Below, one piece after another: positions 1 to 12,249 of a stretch of DNA of 64,000 nt. The position numbers and the translations under genes are program-made. Every line of letters begins with the position of its first letter. The first letter of the stretch is position 1. The DNA lies in the NCBI GenBank assembly GCA_037903475.1, contig JBAJFG010000445.1, forward strand, positions 1,116,001 to 1,180,000, written 5' to 3'. The DNA is from Ancylostoma caninum. Lineage: Eukaryota > Nematoda > Chromadorea > Rhabditida > Ancylostomatidae. The notes under the pieces were generated by a model, which saw only the letters and a list, made by a program, of their open reading frames with translations, was not told the origin of the DNA and searched no databases.

Positions 1-709
1 GTTCTAATGTTGGCAGAAAGCTTCATTTCTAGAGGTAGCACAATTGAGCAATCCAGAAAACAAGATGATTTTTGTACAGGAAGAAGAAAGTTTTCTGATG
101 ATTATATGAGCATGGTCGCACATGCAGAAATAGAGGAAAATAAGCATACATAGGTGATGCGGCGCGGGTTAGCAGATGGGCGGTAAACCGTGAGGCAAGT
201 ATTTTTGAGAAGAACTGTACTTAGGACCAAATAAAATTGAATGATACGATTCATTGATTATTCATCCAGGACTGGATCCAAGGAATTCAAAAGTCTAAAA
301 AAGGATAGAACTAAGTGCCCATTTTCGAACTTCAGGACTATAGAATCATTCAAAATCGAATTTTTGAACTTCGAGTGAACTGGTAGGTATCTAATACATT
401 GTGCGGTCCTAAGTATAAGTCCTAAAAATAAGTTATGAGGGAAAAGGCGCGAAGTTAATTGGCGACCTAACATTTCCAAAAAATCATCTTCGTAATCTTG
501 AGTAGTCAACTCATATTCAAATTAGCCTTATTTCGCTGGTTCACAAGCAGTACCTTCAGAGACGAGCCCCAACGCTCTCCTTTTCCAGAAATAGAGACAA
601 TCAATGGAAATGTTGAAGAAAGGACGCCTAAGGCATTTGTGGCTTGCGGAAGCGTTCTCTGAATGCTGAGCTTAATACTGTAATATTCGCTTATCCGAGG
701 ATGTCGAAC
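1..709. other. No recognised feature (intergenic)
   Basis: I see no gene, RNA or clear repeat here. The only longer reading frame (258-509, minus) has no recognisable motif, and no splice-site-bounded exon was found. Confidence 0.5.
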
Positions 710-2520
710 TCAAAACGATCTTTCGAACTCTCTTTTTCTTCCTAGCTTGTTTTTCTTGTCGACGTTTCTCGTGCGATTGCGCCATTTCCTTCGGTCGAAC
801 ACATCATCCACACTAAGCGTTAGTAATCGCGTATCATCTTCAATCCTGTCTAGCCACCGAGTCTTGAGTCTTCCTCTAGGACTACGCCCTTTTAGAGTGA
901 TGTTCATTGCTGATTTGGCGACTGAGCTGTCGTCACTTCTCAGTACGTGACCGTGCCAGCGTAGCCGAGCTTCTCACATCTTTGCCGTGATGGGTGCTAC
1001 TCTAAACAGTGAGCGTACGTATTCGTTTCGCACTCTGTCAAGACGTGTGGAAGTGGAAAATCCACTCCTGGGGGTGTAGCGAACCATTCTCATTTCCATT
1101 GTGTGGAGGATCTGCTCGTGTTTTAAAGGCAAGGTCCGGGCAAAATTCCATCTCCCGAATTTCTATTGGATTCGTAGCCCACGGCAACTACTTGGACGAA
1201 AACTATAGAAAAATCCCCGAAAAAGTCCTACAACAAGCGCTTTCCACCGACCAATTTCGGAATGGCGTTTGCGGGTTTGCGGCGTCCGTGCCTTCAAATA
1301 ACGTTATATGGCGCGCCTTACATGCTGTTTGTTGTGGGGTCGTAGGAAAAAATTCATATTCGAAGGACTGGTGGTCCGTTTGATGGGGTGGGGAAGATTT
1401 CACGAAGCGTTCGTTAAGCCGTATGTATCTGAGCATCCATCATCATTGCACGCGCGCAGCGCGCAGCTTTGTAGCTTGGAGCGCGTTTTCCCACAGATAC
1501 CGTAATCCTCGGACGTTTTGTCCCATATCTAGCGATAGAGCTCATATCGAGGTCTCAAACTGGAGATACATGCTACACATATGGTTTGGACTCCAGAGAG
1601 CAGGAAACTAGGGTGGACAAGATCTTGACCGGACCTTGCCTTTAAGGTGGTCGGCCAGCATTCCGCTCCATACAACGCAACGCACCGGACTACTGTGCGA
1701 TTAATCTTTGACTTCAGCTTCCACGGGACCTTCCTATCGCACATCACACCTATTACATGCCTTCACTTGTTCCACGCAGTGCTCGCCCTACATTCAGCTT
1801 CCATCAACGTGGTACCGTCGACTAAGATACGCGATCCCAGATACTTCAACACGGAAGCCTTCGGAAGTTCCTCACTATCGATGGCTATCGTACGGGTGTT
1901 TGTTCTCCACATTCGAGCTACTCTATTTTCATAATTTAAGTTTCATCCCGTCTCGTTCAGGCCGGCCTTTCCAAGCCTGTACCTCTTTCTGGAGTTCCTC
2001 CCTGGTGCGTGCAACGACTACGACATCGTCTGCATAACGAAACGTCGTCGGTAGTCCAGATTGGAGATGACTCGATACAGTGTCCAAGCAAAGAATGAAA
2101 AGAAGCTGTGAGAGTGCAGAGCCTTGATGGACTCCCACGAGAACACCAAACGATGTTGATACTTCTGCAGCGCTTCTTACTGAACTCGTGACATTCCTGT
2201 AGAGAAGATGCACCCATCTGACGTACTCTTCGGGGACTCCATGAGCGCGTAGTAACATCCAAATCATTTCACGGGATATCCTATCGAGGGCCCTCTCAAG
2301 GTCAAGAAAGGCTAGATGGACGGTTTTTTTTTCTTCTCCCGATGCTTCTCAGTCAGCAGCCGTACGGCATGCATCGCATCGGTTGTGCTACAGTTCTTGA
2401 CGAACCCACGCTGATTTCGCGATACTTCAACGATCTCTCGAAGCCTACTGTCCAGAACTCGTTCAAAGATCTTCACCGTGTGGCACATCAGCCTAATCGG
2501 TCCGTACGTTTTACAATCTG
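710..2520 (-). mobile_element. 5'-truncated non-LTR retrotransposon (RTE-like LINE), degenerate
   Basis: Minus-strand frames read in order as the second half of a LINE reverse transcriptase. Around 2515-2280 there is a YGPIRLM...VKIFERVLD block followed by a NQRGFVKNCSTTDA block. At 2267-1929 there are a GVHQGSALS block and the catalytic YADDVVVVA motif. At 1747-1650 there is a CDRKVPWKLKSKI...ALYGAECWPTT block. After an interruption, 1122-710 continues with a HEQ..HTMEMRM block, RVAPITAKM.EARLRWHGHVL and the tail RSPRGRLKTRWLDRIEDD. The endonuclease and N-terminal RT are absent, as expected for 5' truncation by target-primed reverse transcription. Frames shift along the copy, so it is dead. 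The gap at 1123-1645 is a separate nested insertion. The family resembles the RT often mis-annotated as 'craniofacial development protein 2-like'; the clade assignment is inferred. Confidence 0.85.
1123..1645. mobile_element. TTAA-flanked inverted-repeat element (piggyBac-type MITE) nested in LINE
   Basis: The element body is 1127-1641 (515 bp). It starts AGGCAAGGTCCGG and ends with the exact reverse complement, giving a 13-bp perfect terminal inverted repeat. It is bordered on both sides by TTAA (1123-1126 and 1642-1645). Removing the body and one TTAA restores the host LINE reading frame across the join (minus strand WPTT-LKHEQ), so the TTAA is a target-site duplication. TTAA duplication is the signature of piggyBac-superfamily transposition. 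No transposase is encoded, so the copy is non-autonomous. Confidence 0.8.
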
Positions 2521-5500
2521 AAAACGATATCTCGAACTCTACCTACCCAAAAAAAGCAAAGCATTTTGAATGCTGGAGTTACATGCCCATCTAGGAACAT
2601 CTCAAAAATAGATTTTCCCAAAAGTTTGACATTCGCGTGTTGGAACATACAGATTGGACAAGGGAAGTTCCTTTCTCTTGATCTTTGAGATCCAAATATA
2701 GAAGAAAGGAAAATTGTGCTGGAGATATGAAGAGATGTGCCTCAAACAACTTGAGCAATGCTGAAGACACCTGCTCTTCCCTTGATCAAAATGCTCTGCT
2801 AAGAAATCCTTGTTTGGCTATATGTTTTCCTACAGAAAAACCGCTCCAAATTTATTACGGCCTTTGTCAGGCCCTATCAGGAAGTTTGCCATTCCCTCAT
2901 CTTCCTGTCAAATAGCATTACCTTTGTGAGATTCCTTTCCTCGGTAGTGGAGAATGATCAAAATGTCCAATCATTCTCCACCATAGGTTCTCCTTCAAAT
3001 GCTGCCACCAAACATACTGCTCCAGTGTTGTTGTGAGCTCCCATCAGAATATTTTCTCCGCTCATACCCTATACATATATGCAGATGTAGCCATCCATGA
3101 AAACATTAACCGGAAAATAGTTTTTTCATGTTTACCACAGCGTGCAGAGAACACTTGAACAGAGCACGGCGCCAATCCTCTTCTTGCCTCTGTTGACAGT
3201 GGCAAGCTTCACATTTACAGCCTTCCAATTTCGGGATCCGGATTGTTATCCACCGCTTTTAATCGCTTCGCTCTAAGAGATAAGAGCAATAGCTGCTTAC
3301 TTCCTCATGCTCCATGGGAAATACTGTAGCTGATTATGGGAGAAATAACCTATTCAAGTGGAAGTTGACTCTAGGTTTTCGTTATTTTTTGGTCAGTTTT
3401 GGGCGGACACCATTGTTTCTGTCTTTCGGGGTAAGAACAACGACTTCACTGGGTGTTTATAACCATCTCGTCGTCTGTTTCGTCTTTTATTCCTAACAAT
3501 AGGACAATACAAGCTATTGTATAAACTCAATTAATTTTACTTTGTATCCTTGTTGCTAAAGTCTTCAGCTATTCTAGCATAGCAATTTCAGCCACTGCGA
3601 CTGCGGTAACACTGGTTTGGTGAGCACTGATGGTGGGCGGTGCGTATCCACTTCGAATTCAAACCTTTCCGACCTAATTCAGCCGCAAGTATTGAATCCC
3701 GACCTTTTCAACAGTTTGATTTCAGCCTCCACTCTTCTATTCTATCAAAATTGTTCAGAGGAACAGCTCAAAGCCGCTATCTCACTTCAGGATCGATTTC
3801 GAAATTTCGTCACCAGAAAAATCTCCAGACGGCGCTGATCACAATGAGATCGGTGATTCCCTACAGAAGTGCCGAAAAAACCCTTTCTAAACCCTTTATT
3901 TCTGGAGAGGTTGAACGCCCATTAACACAAATCCCACGAGGAGCTGCGGTGTTCCGGCATGTCTTGGCTTTGGAAGCGCATCTGCTTCCAAATCTGGGAG
4001 CTGTTGCAGCGCGAGCATTTCAAGCTCTCTAGAAATGAGGGACCCAAAATGGGGTCTTTGGAACCATTGTGCGGAACCATGTACTCCATTGCGATCAGCC
4101 TCGCTAGCGGTGTGTTCTCGCGGGAAAATCTCAGAATTGATCCTGAAATGAGACATTACCTCTAAACCGAATAACTAACGAAATACTTCTGGAGCGAGCA
4201 GGAATTGTTCAGCTCCAACTCGTTTCTTGAATATGGGGTTGATGTTTGCTCAACTTCTTTTGGCAGATTTCATTGGAAATAGAAGTAGGGATTCCTCCCA
4301 GGCTTTCGTCGTTGGGAGCCTTTGCAAGATACTAAAAAATCATGACCAGTGAGGTGATGTCACTTCGAAAAAAAAAACGCATGTGTTGGAGAAGATGCAG
4401 CATTAACTACCGTTACATTGTTATTATGCCCTGCAATACAATTCTCAACAGAATTCAACTGCAAAAAAAATAATTAAGAGCTAACGGTACCATGGTAACT
4501 CTTACCCATCTATACTTCCAGCAGAACACAGTGGGCGCCAACCACATTTCCATTTCTCTTTGTTATGTACCAAAATTGCACTCCTGAGGAAAAAACGGCA
4601 ACTCTGGACCCAGGTGTGATAATAAAATTGCTAAAAATATTCATTTTAATATGAACTAATTGGTAGTAAATATTTTACACCTACTAGTGAAAATAAGCAA
4701 TAAAAAATAAGCTTATCGGCTACCCATTCTCGAGTCGGGGGTTTTTCTGCAATGTACCTGACTCCTCTAGGAAACTATCGCCTGTTATATAGATGTTGTA
4801 ATATTATTTATTTGTTGATAGAAGGGAAGTACATGTGCGTCCACCCGATGGAATCTTTCACCACTCCCTGAAGAGGAAGTACATGTCCGTCCACCCGATG
4901 GAATCTTTCACCACCCCCTGAAGAATTTTGCTTAAATCGAGGTAACGTTTTTCCGCTGGGACGTGGTTCTTGTTTCTTCAAGATGTGCAAAAACCTATGC
5001 CCTGATACGAGTACGTTTCCGGGAAGGTTGTGACTTACCTGTCCTCCTAAACTGGACGAGTTCTTCAGGCAAAAATGGGAACGTCTAGTCTGAACAACCT
5101 TGCCCAGTCAGAGATGACAGTTGGTGATGAGGACAGGAAAATATATAAAATTTTCATCGAGAAGCTCATCCAATATAGATGAGCGGGAACCTCAGAACCT
5201 TCCTGGAGACGTCCGCGAATCCTGGCCCTGCCTGTGGTGGGCTTAATTGCCGTTCTGAATGAGATTTCGATGGAAGTGATAACATTTAAAGAAGTTCTTG
5301 ATATCTGTACCCGTGATGCCATTGGTGGTTATTGCTGTTTTTTGTGCCATTAAATATTTAAGAACACTCAGCCTAGCTTTATCTGCTCGAATATGGCAAA
5401 AAAGCATATAGACCAAAATGGGTTGTCCTAAGGCTAAGGCATTGCGCACGCCCCTTGCTGTCGCTCGCTACGTCCCCCAGTCAGATGGTTCTTATCAGTG

Positions 5501-6629
5501 CTCCTCCTCTCCCCCTGTGCCGGAATTCTGGAATTCCACAGGAGAATCAAGTCAGCTGCATCCAGTCCTCGGCCGATTTACCTTGTCTCTCGTGCTTTGG
5601 CTGCATGCATAATATTCCCATGGCTACGCAAGTACTTCATTTGCATCAAAACCACTCCATTTTTAGAAATAATACTAGGCTTGCCGCTCGAGTAGACAAA
5701 CATGCGATATTCGCTTCTTCTGTAATTATAGCTGACGACAGCAGAAGCCTACTTTGAACCGATTTCATCAATTCGTGATAAGCTGTCCCTGATAAAGTTA
5801 TTTAAGCGCTGTTTTCGCGAATGCTTCGAAGCTGACAATTATTTTTCGCCATCTATTATCGTCCCTTCTGGGAAACTACATACTACCATTAGCAAATCGT
5901 GATGAGGATAAATCCGTAGTAGGAAATTGTTCACGTAACTCGTTATGAAAATCGAGTACAATGTAGTACTCGTTAGGGCACTGTTTCGCTGGAAAGGGAG
6001 GGTACCACGTATTCTCTGCTACTTTCCTAGTATCACGCTTACCTTCATTCTTATCTTTGGTGCGCTGCCCATCTCCTTAAACTTCCTAGAAAGGCTTACC
6101 CCTTCGGATTCATCAAAGGATTGATTTTGACATGGCAAAATTCATAATAATATTTGATCTGTCGAGATGAGTATTGCAAATCTATGTTTACTCGAGGAAT
6201 TTTCGTCCTATCTTGTCAATTTTCCACACATAAATAAATTGTGGCAGTATTGATTGAACTTAGTTGGTCAGGTACCTGATGTTATTCCGTTTTTCTTCCC
6301 AGAATAGATTTTGGAAACCAAATTTGATCAAAATGCCAGGTTCGTAATCGAGCTTCAGATAAGCCCGAAGCTTTACTCAACGCTCAGCTTTCCGTCTGCA
6401 GATCCTCTTTTTCCCGGCAATTATTCATACATGATTTCGTGAAGGATCAAACGAGATTTGTTCCACGGCTGCGTCGCTGTTGCGCAAGTGTTGAGGAACA
6501 GATAGTGAAACGAGGGCGTGGCCTAACTTCAGCCCTACAGCCTGCAGTGTTGTGATTGGTTGGTTACGCCTTAGAGAGCACCATGGCGCATTTTCAATTC
6601 CACTGAAATTACAACAACGTTGACTCTGT
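2521..6629. other. Intergenic, no recognised gene
   Basis: No conserved protein was recognised. Two overlapping plus-strand frames at 3617-4032 (up to 130 aa) have no motif I know and no flanking splice sites that convince me. A tandem 50-bp duplication lies at 4825-4923. Confidence 0.45.
4825..4923. repeat. Tandem duplication, 2 x ~50 bp
   Basis: A unit beginning GGAAGTACATGTGCGTCCAC occurs at 4825-4874 and again at 4875-4923, with only a few mismatches (for example GTGCGT versus GTCCGT). It is a recent local duplication with no coding meaning visible. Confidence 0.85.
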
Positions 6630-6985
6630 ATTCTAGCCCTCACTTGCGTGAGGTGGGTTATTCCTAGCATCACCCTCTCAAAGGAGCGTTCGACGACGCT
6701 CACCGCATTCTCATCCTGCTTGCGCAGCGCCCAGGTTTCTGAGGCGTACGTCAAAGCAGGGGGAACCGTTGTGTTGAAGAGGTGGGCATGGAGCCTGGTG
6801 TTCTTCGTCTTCTTCACTACGTCCTCGATGCTCTTGTAAGCTCCCCAAGCCGCTCTTTTCCTCCTGCCCAGCTCTGGAGCGAGGTCGTTCATCATGTTGA
6901 CTTCCCGACCTAAGTATACGTAGCTGGAGCATTCGGATATGGTCGTTCCGTTGAGCGACTGGTGACAATACCGGCTGAGAATGCA
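6630..6985 (-). mobile_element. RTE-type LINE fragment (C-terminal RT region)
   Basis: The minus strand reads SLNGTTISECSSYVYLG, then an REVNMMNDLAPELGRRKRA block, SIEDVVKKTKNTRL, TYASETWALRKQDENAVS and ERVMLGITHLTQVRARI. The same region is found in the copy at 38296-40640, where the shared IEDVVKKT...LTYASE...VMLGI motifs are clear. Sequence on either side is unrelated, so only about 350 bp of the element remain. No intact frame extends beyond this piece. Confidence 0.85.
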
Positions 6986-8144
6986 GCTGCTAGTGACATT
7001 TGTAAAAATGACCCGCAGAGAAAGGATCGGATACACATTCCAACCTCATCAGGCAAATTTATCTTTTGTTAGAATTTTAATGAAATCTCGGGTGTGACTG
7101 TGCTCTTCGTGAAGTATGGCAGCATTCTTAGGAGTTATTGAAGAAACAGTCCATGGGCGTCACACAAGTGGTCTAGCTTCCTGGAAACGTGAGAAGCAAT
7201 TTTTGCTTAGTCGTTTTTTTTTCTTTCCTTTCGTAGGAGATTATTTTTTATGATGATTTTAATACATATTACTATTAGGTCGCCAAGTACGAAATGTCCG
7301 ATTATCTGACAGTCTCTGTCTTCGAAGATTTACTGAACCTCTTCTCATCTTTATTTTCATTATAAAAATACATCCTCTTCCTTTCAAAATCACTTCCTGG
7401 GTTTTTGATCAGTTTTCGAATTTTGTTTGAAAGCGTTTCTTGTAGAACTACTCAAAGACGAAAAATTGTGCCGTTTTGGAACATAGGTTCCATTTTCCAG
7501 CCACTAGAGCAAGGCTGGAAACATCAAGGCGTTGTCAAGGGACATTTGGCCAGTAAATGCACTGAACAGCGTTTGCTTGGGAAGTTCCGCTCAAGTGATA
7601 TGAAGCTCCAAAGTGAGCCTTATGATGAACCTGGATATCGATGAGCTGGAAGCCGTAGCCGAAGCGGATAGGAGTCAAACTGGGTCAGCGTAAGCAGCAA
7701 GGTGTGACCTTTATAATCCATTAATATTTAGGTACTCAAGGCGATATGGCCATTAAAAGTGGTTCGGTAAACGAATTTTTCCCAGTTTGACCCTCAAAAA
7801 TGGGTGCCAATTTTTCACCATTTTTCACAAATCCACACCGCTTAGGCCAGAGGAGCAGAGGTGAGGACCCACCTGCCACTCGCTGTACTGGGCAAACCTT
7901 GCTCCATTTCACCACAACACTTTTCAGGGATTAGCTCACTTCTTGCCGGAGAAAATGTTCAGTTTTCAACACGATGTTGGAAATGCTCTTCGCCACTTGA
8001 TCGTCTCTAGCTTTCCACTGTGGGGATAGTATAGAAGCATATTCGGATATCTTATACCGCATCTTGCTACAGAAACAAAACTCGAAATCTTCTCATCCAA
8101 AATCGGACATTTCATACTTGACGATCTAATATTGTATAAGGTAA

Positions 8145-8285
8145 TAACAAAGTCTTTGGCCAAGAATTTGCTGCAATTATTTTTGCGCTTTGCGGGGAAC
8201 ACTCTTGCTTTATAATTATGTTGACTATCCGACTGTCTCTATCACACATGTACATTTTCATGATCCATAGCTCTATCTGAATCTT
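8145..8285 (+). repeat. Dispersed repeat, copy 1 (copy 2 at 35285-35415)
   Basis: Sequence from GGCCAAGAATTTGCTGCAAT through the GACTGTCTC motif to the CCAT.GCTC.ATCT end aligns without large gaps to 35285-35415 in the same orientation. Both are about 130 bp. No coding motif is present. This is an uncharacterised interspersed family. Confidence 0.6.
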
Positions 8286-8518
8286 GTATGAGTTGAGTGA
8301 AACTAACGGAAGAAGGCGATTAGCATGTATTAGCATTTCCATTTCAGTTTGGCAGCATCGAAACCATGCCAACTTCTCTATTCAGCTGATTAAAATATTA
8401 TATATTGTATATGAGACCAGAGCATAGTGAGAATGCGAAGTCTGATTTTGCTCGCAATCTATCGCACTCACCATCAATCAGCTCGATAAATAACTTATCA
8501 AAGGCGCTAGGGACAACC

Positions 8519-8558
8519 ACATTGATGGCGAAGTGCATCTGCACTTCGCCATCAATGT
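8519..8558. repeat. Perfect 19-bp hairpin with 2-nt loop
   Basis: The arm ACATTGATGGCGAAGTGCA (8519-8537) is followed by a 2-nt loop (TC) and its exact reverse complement (8540-8558). It is not embedded in a longer inverted repeat that I can see. The loop is too short for a typical miRNA precursor, so a cruciform-prone palindrome or a remnant of an inverted insertion is more likely. Confidence 0.85.
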
Positions 8559-11045
8559 TTTTTTCTGCATCCTAGACCCCGCGACCGCACAGACCATTTG
8601 CGTCAAGGCCTGATTGAGTCATTCGGACGGAATCTTTAATAATGGTTGCCATTAGCCATTGATGGATGTTTTCACATATTGCAAACGAATGCCATTCCCC
8701 CACTTACATGAACGACGCGCGGTGACATCGCTCTAATGTCCCCATTCCATTGCACTTGAATAATGATCTCTCAGCGCTGTGCGGGGCTCATAGCTGCATT
8801 TCCTTCCTCATTTTCCCTCTGGTTTTCGTTGCTTTGCCGTGCAGAAGAGACGTCGTCCAGAATGCTCCGCTGCACATGGATTGACTTTTATCTGAGGGCA
8901 AGTCAAAGCCTCGTGCAGTGTGCTCCCCACCTCTTTTTCTCCTGAAGCTTCGTCCCCGCCTTCCGATCATACTGTGAGCTTGTTACAGACCGTTTTTTGC
9001 AGTGACGCTCCTGTTTTTTTTTTACCACTCCGAAGTCTTCTTCTAGAAAACTCAAAACACATCCTCAAAGATGTTGCTGGACCATGAGAGTCTAGAGCGA
9101 CTGAAAATAAACGGCAATCGAAGCGGTACCGCCTGTAGGAAAGATGCCCATCGATTACCGCGTTGCTTCGCTTGGGTCGCTTCCTGTCGTTTTGGTTGTG
9201 GCAATCACAGCGACCGTAGCGATTGCCGATGCGCTCTTGCGATAGTGTAACTTCTAACTGAAATGCTAGATAAAGATATATACTAGTACTGGATAAAGTA
9301 CTAATTTTAACTATCCAACTGGATTACTTGAATTCTTTTTTTTTCTTTAATTCTACAAGAAATGTGTCTTGCGTGTCGCGTTTCGCAACATAAACACCAG
9401 TGGGCAAATTTCTGAAAAAATCCGCTTGAAGGTGATTGTTCTTGAATATTTTCTTGAATTTTAGTCTTGTGTCTTGCTCACATTTCTCAATAGTCCCTAC
9501 CTGTTAAGCTTCCCATCTATAAGTAGATAGATAAGTCGAACTGCATATTCAAAAAGTGTTAGTGTTAGATTTTTGTCGTGTAGGTGATGTTGGGGGGGGA
9601 CTCCAGTGAGAGGATCTATTTTCAGGGACAAAAAAGAAAATTTCGAGATTATACATACAAGAAGGGCCAAAACTACGGGTGCCGGATAAATTTAGCGTCC
9701 TGAACAAAGGAAATACAACTCCAAGGATATCTCTAAAGAGGAGTGTTAACTACGCATAAAGCAACAATAGTCTAGATTGAATTTCAAATGTTACTTCAAT
9801 CTTTATTCTACCAATACAAGTGTTTTTAGAAGATTTGGAGTGTGGGGAAAACTTGAGAAGACCCGGTGAGGACGGAAACCATGGGGGGGGGGGGTGAAAA
9901 AGCCATAGTTATATCAGAGGTTTGGGATCGTATTTCAGCTCATATATAGAGAGAAGTCAATTCTCGAGGTCCAACACTTCCGAACTTGGATCTTCTCCTG
10001 CTATTTCAACTTAAAAAGTTAAACTTAAAGGTTTTGAAAGTTTCATGCCCGCGTGTAAGAATTTGACTGTTCCTGCTTCAACATCCCTCTGCCTCACAGC
10101 TGCCGAATCTCTGCACGTTTCGACAACACAGTGCTATTTGGACAAATCAAAACTATGGGAAAATGGCAAAGCAAACGAGCACATGCCTTATGCAAACGAT
10201 CGCGAGCCCGGAGAAACCGTGGCGCGCATGGGCGGCCGAGTGACGTCCTTGCGCTGGCTCGCACGACTATTCGCCATAAGCCGCTCCTCCAGGGCTGAGC
10301 TTCCCGGAACGGAGGTGGGTCTTGTCTTTCATAGCATTCACTTGGTACTCAGGCTCTATGCAGGTACTCACGGTGCTTAACAAAGACCCTTAGGAATAAG
10401 TTATGTAAACAGTACTGGCACTGCTCTAAACGCGGAAATATGTCGATATCATGGATTTCCGACCTAAACCATCTCACAGGATCGCAAGAACATCCACAAA
10501 GAAAATGAACCTTCTGGACCGCATTAATTAACTTTGTGGCCTCACGCTGGCTGCTGACTAATTGATGAGGCAGAATAAATTTGGCGGACAGTTAATAAGC
10601 TCTCAAAGGGGAGACCTAGCCATTCTCACGTGCACAGCTTATTGTTACTTATACCCTGACCAATTCGCTGTATACATCCATACTCCTATTTCTGAGGAAA
10701 AATATGGTTGGTTTCCCGAAAATTTCAAGAAATTTGTGGAGAAGTAGCGGGTCTTACATCATTTTGCATCCTTCTCTTCGTCTTAAAGACACAAAGTAAA
10801 TGCCGTCCGCTACTCTCTAACCAGTGCAATACTAGTTCTTAGTAATTTTAATTGGCTTCAGCTGAAAAATCACCTTAAAATTATGTAGGTAAATCTTTTC
10901 TGGCGGACTGAACCTTGGAAGCTACAAAGCAATTGTAGCAATCAATATGTATAATTAATACCAATAGTAATGTTGAATAGTATAATACAAATAAAAAATA
11001 ACTTGATCCATATGATAAAACACACATACAAGGAACTAGAAACGA

Positions 11046-11180
11046 AAGTGTGCAAGGGGCGGGACCGCGGCGCGGCTCTCCCGGGCAGAGACGCTCGGGC
11101 TCTGCATGTGGCTCTGGGTTGTCTGGTTCTGCCGGCAGCAGAGAACCCGAGTGTCACGCTGCGTCGCCCCTTGCACATGT
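11046..11180. repeat. GC-rich imperfect inverted repeat
   Basis: The outer arms read GTGTGCAAGGGGCG (near 11048) and CGTCGCCCCTTGCACATG (near 11163-11180), with further partial pairing inward (CTCGGGCTCTGC against GCAGAGAACCCGAG). The block is strikingly GC-rich within an AT-rich background. Just downstream, GGGTAAAATTCGAAAGTG is repeated directly at about 11219 and 11245. The function is unknown. A small foldback element is the simplest reading. Confidence 0.7.
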
Positions 11181-11412
11181 CCGCTTGGAGTTTCAAGTAA
11201 CACATCCACGCATAGTTTGGGTAAAATTCGAAAGTGTGTACTTTGGGTAAAATTCGAAAGTGGTATGTACTGCACTGCACTCCACTTATAGTTTCTCACT
11301 TTCATTATATTTTCTGACATTATAGCTTTATATAACAGTATGCACTACACTTCAGTATGTACTACACTTTCATACACTATCCTCAACAGTATATAATTTC
11401 ACATCTAAATTG

Positions 11413-11900
11413 TGCCGCACGTAGCACAGTGACAGTAGGGTCGCTGTTCGCTCGCACGAACGATGGTTCGATCTCGCCCGAGGGCAACCAAGCCTTCCAT
11501 CCCTATGGGGTTGCTAGACTGGTACGAGAGGAGTCCGAGGGGGAGGGGGGGGGGGGTATGAAGCGCTGACTTCGTACTTCGTATGCCTCATCCCCACCTC
11601 CGCTATGAGTCACAGTATAGGGCACATACGCATTCAATGCCTCTACGAATCTCAAACGATGTCGAATGCTCGGCCCATCCCACGAACGGGATTGAATCAC
11701 ACCGACCCACTTCATTCTCATGTTATCTCTGTGCCTACCGTGACCTGCAGGACTGCTGTTTCGATACAAACTAGTTGTCATTTTCGAATTCAGCGCTTGA
11801 GATACCCCACAAAGTTCTGGGAAACGCTGGGCAGAGGTACCCCTCTTAGGCGTGAGATCCACCGATGAGCTGGTCCCTTGGTCCCTTTTTGCTGCCACGA
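11413..11900 (+). mobile_element. Candidate tRNA-derived SINE
   Basis: An A-box-like GTAGCACAGTG (11421-11431) and a B-box-like GGTTCGATCTC (11465-11475) sit about 35 bp apart, as in a tRNA promoter. They are followed by a body containing CAACCAAGCCTTCCATCCC and GGGGTTGCTAGACTGGTAC, a pattern I associate with strongylid interspersed repeats. The tRNA-like head does not fold into an obvious functional tRNA. The 3' boundary is uncertain; after about 11545 a G-run and unrelated sequence follow, so the true element may end there. Confidence 0.5.
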
Positions 11901-12249
11901 TGGGATCCATCTACATGGGATTTCATCGTCGTCAGTGTGCTAATGGGCCTGTTCAAGAATACAAAAATAGCCAATCTCAGGTGTCTCAATTCATTCACGA
12001 ATACCCTTTTTAGCATATACTATCACTTGACAGAACTATCTATCACAGTCTGAGGGGCAGTAATAGCAGTTGCGCTTCGGTTGTGCATAATTTCAGGCCT
12101 CAGTCGGTCCTTTGAACGAAAGCCAGTAATCACGGCTCTCCGCCTAGGTAGCCTTATATAGAAACTGTCGAAGCACTTAATGGTGATTTCACAGCATCTC
12201 CTTCGTTGAAGCCTTAGTATGGCTCCAGCAGAAGAAGAAGTAGAAACAT

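Larger units (their letters stand above)
6986..11412. other. Intergenic, repeats only
   Basis: No gene is recognised. The stretch holds a dispersed repeat (8145-8285), a perfect short hairpin (8519-8558) and a GC-rich inverted repeat (11046-11180). A plus-strand frame at 10045-10380 (111 aa) includes a GC-rich section but no domain I recognise. Confidence 0.45.

Noticed and set aside
9108..9230. Inverted CGGCAATCG / CGATTGCCG motifs
   Set aside because: Only about 9 bp pair perfectly and the extension is patchy. This is too weak to call an element.
11503..11910. 135-codon minus-strand frame
   Set aside because: It overlaps the SINE-like region and a long homopolymer run. No domain is recognisable.
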